A DNA stretch of 64,000 nucleotides, from contig MDLB01000106.1 of the NCBI GenBank assembly GCA_001730085.1, forward strand, positions 9,997-73,996. The letters are read 5' to 3'. Each line of letters begins with the position of its first letter. Positions within the stretch are counted from its first letter, which is position 1. The DNA comes from PVC group bacterium (ex Bugula neritina AB1) (GTDB taxonomy: Bacteria > GCA-001730085). Below are positions 45,029-53,709 of this stretch, piece by piece. Position numbers and translations under genes: made by a program. Under the pieces are notes generated by a model. The model was not told where the DNA came from, ran no database searches, and saw only the letters and a program-made list of their open reading frames with translations.

Positions 45029-45374
45029 GTGTTTAAATATTTTAGATGAAATGAAAGCCAAGGATACGGTTGTTTTAGATGTCCAAGGTAAAATGGATTT
45101 TTGTGATCGCTTGATCATATCGACAGCGAATAATCCGAGACATTTATTTGCGATAGTTAATGCTCTTATAGATGCCTTTACTTTGATCAAAAGGAAGGCC
45201 GTTCATAAAGATGGCGATGGACAAAGTGGCTGGATGGTTACAGACTTTGGAGACGTTGTTGTTCATGTTTTTTTAGAGCATGTTCGCCATAAATATGATT
45301 TAGAATCTTTGTGGACAACAGAGTATGAGGATCTTCTTAAAATGCTTTCTAAAGAAGCTGAGGGAGATGTTTAA
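45003..45374 (+). CDS. rsfS: Ribosome silencing factor RsfS
   Basis: A 123-residue DUF143 protein that binds bL14 and blocks subunit joining in starvation. Family features seen are KDTVVLDVQGKMDFCDRLII near the N-terminus and DGDGQSGWMVTDFGDVVVHVF, ending YDLESLWT. It overlaps nadD by 26 bases and argS by one base. Confidence 0.94.
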   Translation: MDIQITTDKCLNILDEMKAKDTVVLDVQGKMDFCDRLIISTANNPRHLFAIVNALIDAFTLIKRKAVHKDGDGQSGWMVTDFGDVVVHVFLEHVRHKYDLESLWTTEYEDLLKMLSKEAEGDV

Positions 45375-47077
45375 TGATAAAGTTGAGAGTGATTTCTATT
45401 GTCAAAAAAGCTTTGCTTAGAACTATTGAAGCCTTAAAAAAAGATGGGGATGAGGAAGCTTTGCTTCTTTTGAATGACCTTGGAACTATTGATATCTCTT
45501 TAGAGGTCCCAAAAGATGATAAACATGGGGATTTTGCAACAAACTTGGCAATGCTTGTGGCTAAGAAAATAAAAGTTAGACCTCATGATATAGCAAAAAA
45601 CTTAATCACACAGGTTTTGGATATTAATAAAAAAGAAGAGCTTATCGAAAAAGTCGAAATTGCTGGGCCTGGATTTATAAACTTTTTTATTTTTAAAAAA
45701 GTTTATAAAGATGAAATGTTTCGTATTTTGACAAAAAAAGAAGACTATGGGAAGTCAGATATTGGTAGCGAGAAAAAAGTTCGCATTGAGTTTGTTAGTG
45801 CTAACCCCACGGGTCCTCTGCATGTAGGTCATGGACGAGGAGCAGTTATAGGAGATGTTTTATCTTCTATTTTTACATTTGCTGGATATGATGTTGTCCG
45901 TGAGTACTATTTGAATGATCGTGGTAACCAGATGAATATTTTGGGACGAACAGCACGAGAGTGGAAAAAAGCTTTGGGGCAAGGAGAGAAACCTGCTTTT
46001 TTAACAAAAAGTTCAGAGGGTGAGTCTTGGTATAAAGGGGCTTACATGGAAGATGTTTCACAAGGTATTCAAACAAATCTTGAAGAAGAGGACTTCCATT
46101 GGGGGCTTGCTGCTGCGGATGTGATTTTGGAAAAAATCAAAAATGATCTTGCGTATTTTGGTGTTAAACCTTTTGATGCGTGGTTGAGCGAAAGACATTT
46201 ATATGACTCAGGTGATGTTGCAGAAGTGGTAGATACTCTCCGAAAAAAAGGATTGATTATAAAGAAAGAAGGTGCAGAGTGGTTTTTATCTTCCGAAATG
46301 GGAGATGATGCGGACCGTGTTTTGAAAAAAAGCAATGGTGAGTGGACCTATCTGACGGCAGATATCGCCCTCCATGATTTTAAGTTTCAAACGGGATGTG
46401 ATCAAGTTATTGATATTTGGGGAGCTGATCACCACGGATATATAGCCCGTGTCAAAGGAGCGGTTCAAGCTCTTGGACATGACCCTAAACAAATGAGTGT
46501 TATTTTATGTCAGCTGGTTAGGCTTATGCGTTCTGGTGAGCCTGTTCCTATGTCAACACGTTCGGGTGAATTTATCGAGTTGAGAACAATCATAGAGGAA
46601 GTGGGTAAAGATGTTGCTAGATTTTTCTTTTTGATGAGAAAAGTTGATGCACATTTGGATTTTGATTTGGACGTAGCTAAAAAGCAGTCAATGGATAATC
46701 CTGTTTACTATATTCAGTACGCACATGCTAGGATTTGTAATATTGAGAGTGTTTTTGATGAAGAAGGCTTGACTCAGAGCTCTTTGAAAGATATCCTCTT
46801 AGAGGAGCTATCTTGTAAGGAAGAGGTTTTTCTAATGAAAAAGTTGTCTCGTTTTCAAGAAGTCATTGAAATCTGTGTGATTTCACAAGAGCCTTACTAT
46901 CTAACTGTTTACCTGCGAGAGGTTGCAGCTTCATTTCACTCTTTTTATAGAAAGTGTCGTGTTATTACCAGTGATAGTGAGAAAACACAGGCTAGGTTCG
47001 CTCTTGCTCGTGCCACGAAACATGTTTTGAAAAATGGCTTGGAGATTTTAGGTTTATCAGCTCCATTGAAAATGTAA
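45374..47077 (+). CDS. argS: Arginyl-tRNA synthetase
   Basis: A class I synthetase of 567 residues. The N-terminal Add-1 domain (DDKHGDFATNLAMLVAKK) precedes the HIGH motif ANPTGPLHVGHGRGAVIGD. A canonical KMSKS is replaced by PMSTRSGEF, which is common in ArgRS. The C-terminal DALR anticodon domain ends with GLEILGLSAPLKM. It follows rsfS directly and precedes the short pyruvate kinase by 24 bases. Confidence 0.97.
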   Translation: MIKLRVISIVKKALLRTIEALKKDGDEEALLLLNDLGTIDISLEVPKDDKHGDFATNLAMLVAKKIKVRPHDIAKNLITQVLDINKKEELIEKVEIAGPGFINFFIFKKVYKDEMFRILTKKEDYGKSDIGSEKKVRIEFVSANPTGPLHVGHGRGAVIGDVLSSIFTFAGYDVVREYYLNDRGNQMNILGRTAREWKKALGQGEKPAFLTKSSEGESWYKGAYMEDVSQGIQTNLEEEDFHWGLAAADVILEKIKNDLAYFGVKPFDAWLSERHLYDSGDVAEVVDTLRKKGLIIKKEGAEWFLSSEMGDDADRVLKKSNGEWTYLTADIALHDFKFQTGCDQVIDIWGADHHGYIARVKGAVQALGHDPKQMSVILCQLVRLMRSGEPVPMSTRSGEFIELRTIIEEVGKDVARFFFLMRKVDAHLDFDLDVAKKQSMDNPVYYIQYAHARICNIESVFDEEGLTQSSLKDILLEELSCKEEVFLMKKLSRFQEVIEICVISQEPYYLTVYLREVAASFHSFYRKCRVITSDSEKTQARFALARATKHVLKNGLEILGLSAPLKM

Positions 47078-47101
47078 AATCTATAATGAGGAGATGAGGC
47101 G

Positions 47102-48163
47102 ATGGATGTTAATATTATATGTACGATGGGGCCAGCTTCGGAGCATATCAAAGTTTTAAGAAAAATGGCTGAAGAAGGGATGAATCTTGTTCGCTTGAAC
47201 TTTTCCCATGGAACACATGAAGATCATGCTAAGTTTATTAGCACTATCGAGGCCCTTAAAGGTGAGGGTTATGATCTAAAAATCCTTCTTGACTTAGAAG
47301 GGTATCAAATACGGATAGGGAACTTAGAGGCCCATGGAGGCGGAGTTCAACTTAATGAGGGCATGCGTGTTTTTTTAGCGCGAGATCCTAAAGAGGTTTC
47401 AACAGATAAGCTTGTTATCCCTTTAGAGTATGCGAGTTCTTTTCTTGATATTGTGCCTAATGTTGATATTTATATTGATGATGGTCAAATCCTTCTCCAG
47501 TGTATAGAGTCTAAAGAAAACTATATAAAAGCGAAGGTTATTGCTCCTGGTTTTCTAAAACAAAATAAGGGAGTTAATATTCCTGAGATCAAACTTAAAT
47601 TTGATGTTTTTACTCCCAAAGACCGTCGTGATATATTGTTTGGCATAGCGCATAAAGTGGACTATATTGCACAGTCATTTGTTCGTCACTCTGAAGATGT
47701 TAATCTTGTGAAGCAATATATAAAAGACAAGAGCTATGATTGTAAGGTTATCGCAAAAATAGAAAACCGAGAAGGCATTGATAATATTGAAGAAATTATT
47801 GAAGCTTCCGATGGTATTATGATTGCGAGAGGGGACATGGGGGTGTCTATCCCTTTGTTTCAGGTTCCTATTATTCAAAAAATAATAACTTTAAAGTGTA
47901 ACCATTCAAATAAAATGGTTATAACTGCAACTCAGATGTTGGAAAGTATGACATATAATGCTCGTCCTACACGTGCTGAGGTGACAGATGTTGCTAATGC
48001 TGTTCTAGACGGAAGTAACAGTGTGATGTTGTCGGGTGAAACAGCTATTGGTGCTCACCCTGTCTCAGCTGTTAAGATGATGAGAAGTGTTATTTCGTAC
48101 ACACTTGATGAACGTAAAAGTTTGAATGACTTAGAGCAGTCACTTTCTGATTTGAAAGAATGA
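47102..48163 (+). CDS. pyk: Pyruvate kinase, catalytic domains only
   Basis: A 353-residue pyruvate kinase with the barrel and B-domain, ending about 115 residues before the usual end; the C-terminal allosteric domain is missing. Catalytic features are retained: LVRLNFSHG, the Lys/Glu signature KVIAKIENREGI, ARGDMGVSIP and the TATQMLESM Thr. Deviations are DLEGYQIRIG for the usual DxKGPxIR and Ser in GVSIP where Glu is common. It lacks the domain that binds fructose-1,6-bisphosphate or AMP, so classical allostery is unlikely. GGAG lies 8 bases upstream of ATG 47102. Confidence 0.88.
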   Translation: MDVNIICTMGPASEHIKVLRKMAEEGMNLVRLNFSHGTHEDHAKFISTIEALKGEGYDLKILLDLEGYQIRIGNLEAHGGGVQLNEGMRVFLARDPKEVSTDKLVIPLEYASSFLDIVPNVDIYIDDGQILLQCIESKENYIKAKVIAPGFLKQNKGVNIPEIKLKFDVFTPKDRRDILFGIAHKVDYIAQSFVRHSEDVNLVKQYIKDKSYDCKVIAKIENREGIDNIEEIIEASDGIMIARGDMGVSIPLFQVPIIQKIITLKCNHSNKMVITATQMLESMTYNARPTRAEVTDVANAVLDGSNSVMLSGETAIGAHPVSAVKMMRSVISYTLDERKSLNDLEQSLSDLKE

Positions 48164-48256
48164 TTTAAGGTCACTTTTAAATATTTTATATTACTTCGAA
48201 TATGAGATAAGTCAGGAAGGTTTGAATTCAAAAAACATATAACTTGAGGGGAAATT

Positions 48257-50029
48257 ATGTCTATTTTGGGGCAACTTGTGCTAGTTTTTTTTCTTGGAAC
48301 GATGGCTCAGTGGGTTGGATGGAGGTTAAACTTTCCTGCGATTCTCTTACTGTTGGTATTGGGAATTTTTTTTGGTCCAGTCGCAGGCATTATTAATCCA
48401 GATCAAATCTTTGGCGATCTACTTATGCCTTTGATCGCATTTTCTCTTGCCGTCATTTTGTTTGAAGGAGGGTTGACTCTTAAAATTTCTGAACTACGTA
48501 AATCAGGATCCGTTATTTTTCGGATGATTGTTGTTTGTTCTGGGATAACTTGGTTACTGAGTACTTTAGGAGCATACCTCATTTTAGACTTTAATTTAAC
48601 GATGTCTTTCTTGTTGGGAGCCATTTTGGTGGTCACCGGACCTACTGTCATTTTGCCAATGTTAAATTATATTAAGCCAGCAGATAGAGTTCGATCTATT
48701 TTGAAATGGGAAGGGATTGTCAACGATGCTATTGGAGCTGTTCTGGTTGTTTTGGTCTTTGAAACAGCCTTAACCTCTGGCTTCACAGAAGCTGGGAGCT
48801 TGTTTGTATTGGGGATATTAAAAGCTCTTGTTGTTGGGACTTTTTTTGGGCTTCTGGTCGCTTTTATTCTGATTTTTTTTCTAAAGCAGCATTGGATACC
48901 TGATTTTTTGCAAAACTCTTTTGTTTTGATGGGGGTTTTGGGTGCCTTTGTTATCTCTAACTTTTTACAACATGAATCAGGACTATTAGCTGTGACTCTT
49001 GTTGGTGTGATCATGGGTAACCAGAGATTTGCATCGATAAGACATGTGATTGACTTTAAAGAAAACTTGCAGGTGATTTTAATTGCAGGTTTATTTGTTA
49101 TATTGTCTTCGCGGCTTGACTTGCAAGAGATAAGAATGATGCAAGGAAAGGGCTTCTTGTTTGTTGTTTTTCTAGTCTTTTTGTGTCGACCTTTAGCGGT
49201 TTTTCTTTCGACCTATCGTCAGAAATTAGCACTAAAAGAACGTATTTTTATTTCTTTTTTAGCTCCAAGAGGGATTATTGCCGCAGCGGTAAGTGTTGTT
49301 TTTAGTGCAGAGCTAGAAAAAATGGGAGTTGAAGGTGCAAGGATGCTTGTTCCTGTAACGTTTATTGCTATTTTGGGAACGGTTTTTATTTATGGACTTT
49401 TAAGTAAACCTTTGGCTGTTTTTTTGAAGCTCGCGCACCCAAATCCACAGGGTTTACTGATTTTAGGATCTCATAGGTTGGCACGTAACTTGGCAAAAAT
49501 TATAGCGAGTGAAGGGGTTCAAGTTGTCTTGGTTGACTCTAACTTAGGAAATGTAACGAAAGCTAGAATGGCTGGGCTTCTTGCTTACCGAGGAGATATT
49601 TTTTCGGAAAGTTTTGGAGAAGATTTATCGTTGAATGGGATTGGTTTCTTTTTAGCTTTAACAGAAAACGATGAAATCAATGCTCTAAGTGCTTTGCATA
49701 TGTCATATAGATTTAATCGTTCGTCTGTTTTTCAACTGCCTCCAGACTCTTCTTTTCATATGGAAAATGATAAAGAAAAACTGTATGCACGGATTTTATT
49801 TCAAGAAGATTTAACATATAAAAATTTATATCATTGTTTAGAAAATGGAGGGCAAATAAAAAAAACAAATCTTTCAGAAGAGTTCACTTTTTTAGACTTT
49901 AGAGATCACCATGGAGGAACGGTAGTTCTTCTTTTTGTTTTAACAAAACAAGGAAAGATGAACATTGTCTCGACAGATCAAAATTTTCATCCACAACCAG
50001 GAGATGTTATCTTTTACCTTAATCCATAA
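48257..50029 (+). CDS. CPA1-family cation:proton antiporter with RCK-like domain
   Basis: A 590-residue protein. Residues 1-395 form about 12 membrane helices of the Na+/H+ antiporter fold, including AVILFEGGLTL, TGPTVILPMLNYIKP, IVNDAIGAVL (the ND ion-binding motif) and SFLAPRGIIAAAVSVVF. Residues about 400-520 form a TrkA-N/RCK-like domain (GLLILGSHRLARNLAKIIAS), where the usual GxGxxG nucleotide motif is altered. It exchanges Na+ or K+ for H+ across the inner membrane. GAGGGGA lies 4 bases before the ATG. Confidence 0.9.
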   Translation: MSILGQLVLVFFLGTMAQWVGWRLNFPAILLLLVLGIFFGPVAGIINPDQIFGDLLMPLIAFSLAVILFEGGLTLKISELRKSGSVIFRMIVVCSGITWLLSTLGAYLILDFNLTMSFLLGAILVVTGPTVILPMLNYIKPADRVRSILKWEGIVNDAIGAVLVVLVFETALTSGFTEAGSLFVLGILKALVVGTFFGLLVAFILIFFLKQHWIPDFLQNSFVLMGVLGAFVISNFLQHESGLLAVTLVGVIMGNQRFASIRHVIDFKENLQVILIAGLFVILSSRLDLQEIRMMQGKGFLFVVFLVFLCRPLAVFLSTYRQKLALKERIFISFLAPRGIIAAAVSVVFSAELEKMGVEGARMLVPVTFIAILGTVFIYGLLSKPLAVFLKLAHPNPQGLLILGSHRLARNLAKIIASEGVQVVLVDSNLGNVTKARMAGLLAYRGDIFSESFGEDLSLNGIGFFLALTENDEINALSALHMSYRFNRSSVFQLPPDSSFHMENDKEKLYARILFQEDLTYKNLYHCLENGGQIKKTNLSEEFTFLDFRDHHGGTVVLLFVLTKQGKMNIVSTDQNFHPQPGDVIFYLNP

Positions 50030-50208
50030 GAGTATGCGGAAAATTTTATATTTTTTTCTAAAGGACTTTTTTTAATACTAAACTTTTTTAAAAAGAATAG
50101 AAGTCGTATTGCAAGTTTATTGGCAATAGGATCTAAACTTTTTGAAAAACTTTAAAAGAGTGCTTAAGAGTTTTTTGTAATAGGTTTAAAGTGCGAAGGA
50201 GGTGTGTT

Positions 50209-53070
50209 TTGCGTGGAATAGCTTTCGTTGTTTCTCAACTGCTTGTTTTTAGTATTTTTTTTCCAAAAGGCTTATTTTCATTAGCGCCGCAATCTTTAAA
50301 ATATCATATAGACATTAAAAATTCTGACAGAAGTGCTGCCAGAGAAGCGGCTAAGCTCGAAGAGATTAGATCTCTTGTCCGTAAAAAATTTTCAAAAAAA
50401 GGTATTCTAAAATCTTTTGTTAAAAATGTTTCTTTTTTCAAATGGATGTCTATTCAGGTGGTTTGTGTTTTCTTATTGGGTGCCGGCTGTATATTACTCC
50501 CTATTTTATCTATCTATTTTAAACTTTTAAGTCTATCTATAGGGATTTCAGTATTGCTTTTAATTATGGGTTGCTTTATTTTAATTTATTTAGTAGTAGT
50601 TTTAGTTATTAATGTATCTAAAGTCTTTCATGTTCAAAAAGATTATAAAAACTTATTGATGAAAGATAGTTTTCTTAGATTTTTTAAAAAATGTTCATCG
50701 CTAAATGATTTACAAGATCTTGCTGAGTTGAGGAAGGGTGCAGCTGTTACAATTTTAAATGCTTTATTGAAGAAGGAGAACATATTTGAGATTTCGGCTA
50801 TAAAAAAGTATTGGGAAGATATGTTGCAGGTATTATATGAGAACTATGATGATGATGATTTTTTCTTTAATGAGTTTATTATTAAAAAAATAGAAGAAGT
50901 TGATGGTAGTCATTATGAACACATTTCGATATCTGTGATAAGTTATTTGTTTTTTATTTCTTTATTTTCGATTGGAATTGTACTTTGTATTATAGGTTGT
51001 TTTTCTAGTTTTTTTCTAGGGGTTTCAATTTCTTTATTTCCTAAAACTTTGCTTGTTTTTTTTGGTTTGGTTTTTCTTCTATGTTCTATTGTTTTTTCAT
51101 GGTGTGTTAGTTATGGGAGAGCACACACAAGGCATTCTATAAGAAAAGATATTCTTTTTGAACAAGGAATAGAAGATTTTAAAGAGCAGGAAGAGGGCAA
51201 AGATTTTTATATGATAAATTTTCTAAAAAAAATGAGAAAAATCATCTTTTCAAAATGTATGACTTACTTTTTGATCATAGGATCTATAGCTCTTTTTATT
51301 ATCTCTTTCTATTATTTAACAAGTTTTCTGTTTTTGTTATTTCTAATGACATCTTTTTTTCTTTTAGCGATAGGCTTGGCTTTTAATTCTTTAATAAAAA
51401 AGGCGAAAGATAATATTACATATCAAAATGGCTTAAGTTATAATATAAAAAAACCCGCCTTGATGCAGTTTATTTCTGTTTTTCTAAATGAAAAAGATGG
51501 TTATCAGGAGAGTGATCCTAAAAAGAGAGAAGGTTATTTGAGTATTTTAACTAGATTTATTGATAAGAGAGTTGTTTTAAAATTTAAACATTTGCTTTAT
51601 TTAGTAAATTTTATTATAATTTTTTCTTTAGTTCTTAATATTCTATTGTCTTTACTTTTTAGGTTGATTTATTTAGATTCTTTTTCATATTTTTTTTCGA
51701 ATGTTTTTTTTCTTATTAATGGAATCCTATTGATTTTTCTTGCTACGCTAAATTTTATTATATTTTTTTATAAAAAAGAATTACAAAAGAATATCTTTGA
51801 CGACAGAGATAGGGAGGTTTTTATTAGGAAACTTTTCTTAGGAGAGCTTATTAGAAATAAAGAGCTTGAGGCTCAAGTAAAGTATAGTTCTTATCAGATT
51901 TCGCAAAAAGATTCTTCGTTAGTTGAAGAGCGGATTTCCGAACTTAAAAAGATGAATAAGGCTTTAAAAAAGAAGGTATATGAACTAAACGCGCAGATAA
52001 AAGAACGAGAGGATACGAATGATCATTCGAGAGATGATATTGTCTATCGAGACGTTCAGCCAAAAAAGTTTGAACAGGTAGTGATGTCTGAAGTTGACTG
52101 CGAGCTATGGGATCTGACTTATAATGAGATGTTTGAAGCTTATAAAGATTTAGCAGAGTTAACCGCGAGCAATGTTGAATCAATAAATATGATGATTATG
52201 GATTTGTTGAATTCATATGTGTTCTATGCTTTTGAGTTTAATAAAAAATATAAAAAAGAATATAAAAAAGAAGCAAAAGAATATAAGCATGATTGTAAAA
52301 ATATCTTAGGTGAGCTTTTTAGAAATGCTTGCGAGTATCTAGATCTATTTGATATTTATGAAGATTATGCTAAAAATTTTAACAATATAACTGATACTCT
52401 GATGAAAATTGATCAAAAAATGATTGAAGATGGTAGGTATGAGGAAAGTTTATTTCCAGAGGAATGGGGATATATTCAACCAGAGTCGTTTTTATCTAAG
52501 AATCTTTGTCTTATTAAATTAGAAGAATACTGGGATGAATTAAAGAAAAAGACAGAAGCAGAAGAGGAACGTTTGTTAGAGTATCTAATAGCGGCACCTA
52601 AACTGATGAAAGAGCTTTTACGTAGTTACTTTGAAGAGGAAGATGATTTAGCAGGTAGGTCGGAGGAGCAGTTGAATATTGAGGGTAAAGAGGATACAAA
52701 GTCTCAATTTTTTTGTAGTGAACTAAAAGATGTGTTTAGGAAGTCATGCATGAACCTGAATGCTGTCCCTTCTGTGGTTATACAAGATGAGGGTGGTTTT
52801 GACAAAACGCTAATGGATCCAAGTGGGAAAAGACATAAGGTGGTTCGATCTCATTCTCATTCCGATAAAGTTCATCCAAATGGTTATGGACATGAGCAGT
52901 TTCTTAAACACCCAAGTAAGATTGGTTCTTTTCTGGAACTTCCCCCTGGTTTTAATAGTAAAAAGGAGTTCTCTGTAGACAATCTTGCTGATCTTATTGC
53001 GGAGCAATCTCGTCATAAACAAAAAGACAGTCATAAGAGCAGTAGTTGCTTATTAGGCCTCGCGGCGTAG
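50209..53070 (+). CDS. Large multi-spanning membrane protein with four membrane-hairpin modules, unknown function
   Basis: A 953-residue protein with no family I recognise. TTG 50209 is chosen because AAGGAGG lies six bases upstream; an in-frame GTG at 50191 precedes that site. A hydrophobic N-terminus (GIAFVVSQLLVFSIFF) ends in SLAPQS. Four pairs of membrane helices follow at about residues 82-135, 240-298, 348-392 and 465-522, each followed by a charged helical segment, suggesting a fourfold internal duplication. A coiled coil lies at about 570-610, and the C-terminal 350 residues are soluble and highly charged with a His-rich stretch (VVRSHSHSDKVHPNGYGHEQ) near the end. It is more AT-rich than its neighbours. 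It stands alone between the antiporter and the tRNA cluster. Confidence 0.75.
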   Translation: MRGIAFVVSQLLVFSIFFPKGLFSLAPQSLKYHIDIKNSDRSAAREAAKLEEIRSLVRKKFSKKGILKSFVKNVSFFKWMSIQVVCVFLLGAGCILLPILSIYFKLLSLSIGISVLLLIMGCFILIYLVVVLVINVSKVFHVQKDYKNLLMKDSFLRFFKKCSSLNDLQDLAELRKGAAVTILNALLKKENIFEISAIKKYWEDMLQVLYENYDDDDFFFNEFIIKKIEEVDGSHYEHISISVISYLFFISLFSIGIVLCIIGCFSSFFLGVSISLFPKTLLVFFGLVFLLCSIVFSWCVSYGRAHTRHSIRKDILFEQGIEDFKEQEEGKDFYMINFLKKMRKIIFSKCMTYFLIIGSIALFIISFYYLTSFLFLLFLMTSFFLLAIGLAFNSLIKKAKDNITYQNGLSYNIKKPALMQFISVFLNEKDGYQESDPKKREGYLSILTRFIDKRVVLKFKHLLYLVNFIIIFSLVLNILLSLLFRLIYLDSFSYFFSNVFFLINGILLIFLATLNFIIFFYKKELQKNIFDDRDREVFIRKLFLGELIRNKELEAQVKYSSYQISQKDSSLVEERISELKKMNKALKKKVYELNAQIKEREDTNDHSRDDIVYRDVQPKKFEQVVMSEVDCELWDLTYNEMFEAYKDLAELTASNVESINMMIMDLLNSYVFYAFEFNKKYKKEYKKEAKEYKHDCKNILGELFRNACEYLDLFDIYEDYAKNFNNITDTLMKIDQKMIEDGRYEESLFPEEWGYIQPESFLSKNLCLIKLEEYWDELKKKTEAEEERLLEYLIAAPKLMKELLRSYFEEEDDLAGRSEEQLNIEGKEDTKSQFFCSELKDVFRKSCMNLNAVPSVVIQDEGGFDKTLMDPSGKRHKVVRSHSHSDKVHPNGYGHEQFLKHPSKIGSFLELPPGFNSKKEFSVDNLADLIAEQSRHKQKDSHKSSSCLLGLAA

Positions 53071-53152
53071 AAGATTCGAATGAGGTTATATGAATTGAGA
53101 GTCTTTTTGATAAAGATAAAAGCTTAGATAGATGTAAGATATTTTAAGAGAT

Positions 53153-53255
53153 CATTGAAAAATAGGGCATAAGTTTTTTCGTCGTTTTTTAAAAAATGGT
53201 TATTTCTAATAAAAACATACCTGCTGAGAATACGAACTTTTTTCGAAATAACAAA
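53153..53255. repeat. Dispersed repeats, second locus
   Basis: ATTGAAAAATAGGGCATAAG at 53155 onward aligns with the block at 10753, and 53227-53255 is the reverse complement of 11175-11203 with 3 mismatches, accompanied by AAAAACATACCT at 53211-53222. Here the two blocks lie in opposite relative orientation to the other locus. Confidence 0.5.
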
Positions 53256-53329
53256 GTGTTGTAAAACTTATTTCAGTAAAGGATATGGGATATTTTCTAA
53301 TAATTTTATGATATAAAAATTTTAGAATG

Positions 53330-53358
53330 TTGACTATTTTTTAAAATTTTGTTATAGT
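53330..53358 (+). promoter_or_regulatory. Sigma-70-type promoter of the tRNA cluster
   Basis: TTGACT at 53330-53335, 17-base spacer, TATAGT at 53353-53358. The predicted start is near 53365, nine bases before tRNA-Lys. Confidence 0.75.
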
Positions 53359-53373
53359 TTTTCCCTTATGTTG

Positions 53374-53446
53374 GCCCGTATAGCTCAGCTGGCAGAGCAT
53401 CTGACTCTTAATCAGAGGGTCCTAGGTTCGATCCCTAGTGCGGGCA
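53374..53446 (+). tRNA. tRNA-Lys (anticodon CTT)
   Basis: A full cloverleaf: acceptor GCCCGTA pairs with TGCGGGC, D-arm TAGCTCAGCTGGCAGAGCA, anticodon loop ACTCTTAAT with CTT, and T-arm CTAGG-TTCGATC-CCTAG. CCA is not encoded. Confidence 0.95.
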
Positions 53447-53479
53447 TATTGAAAGAAAAAATTTAAATACAGCTATAAA

Positions 53480-53561
53480 GCGAAAGTGGCGAAACTGGTA
53501 GACGCACTAGACTTAGGATCTAGCGCCTTCGGGTGTGTGGGTTCGAATCCCACCTTTCGCA
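53480..53561 (+). tRNA. tRNA-Leu (anticodon TAG)
   Basis: Acceptor GCGAAAG pairs with CTTTCGC. The anticodon stem CTAGA/TCTAG holds a CTTAGGA loop segment with TAG. The long variable arm (CGCCTTCGGGTGTG region) is typical of class II tRNAs. CCA is not encoded. Confidence 0.93.
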
Positions 53562-53577
53562 TGTTTTTATAATATAA

Positions 53578-53652
53578 GCGGGAGTAGCTCAGTGGCAGAG
53601 CGCGACCTTGCCAAGGTTGAGGTCGGGGGTTCGAATCCCCTCTCCCGCTCCA
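53578..53652 (+). tRNA. tRNA-Gly (anticodon GCC)
   Basis: Acceptor GCGGGAG pairs with CTCCCGC. The anticodon stem CGACCTTGCCAAGGTTG shows GCC, and the T-arm is GGGGG-TTCGAAT-CCCCT. Unlike its two neighbours it has CCA encoded at 53650-53652. Confidence 0.95.
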
Positions 53653-53709
53653 AATATGGATTTTGTTATCTGCATTTGTGAAGATAATGAAAAATAAAAG
53701 GGGCGATAG

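Larger units (their letters stand above)
53071..53373. other. Gap before tRNA cluster, with repeats
   Basis: About 300 bases without a gene. It holds partners of both repeat blocks of the uvrA-lysC gap (one at 53153-53205, the other inverted at 53211-53255) and the tRNA promoter at 53330-53358. Confidence 0.6.
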
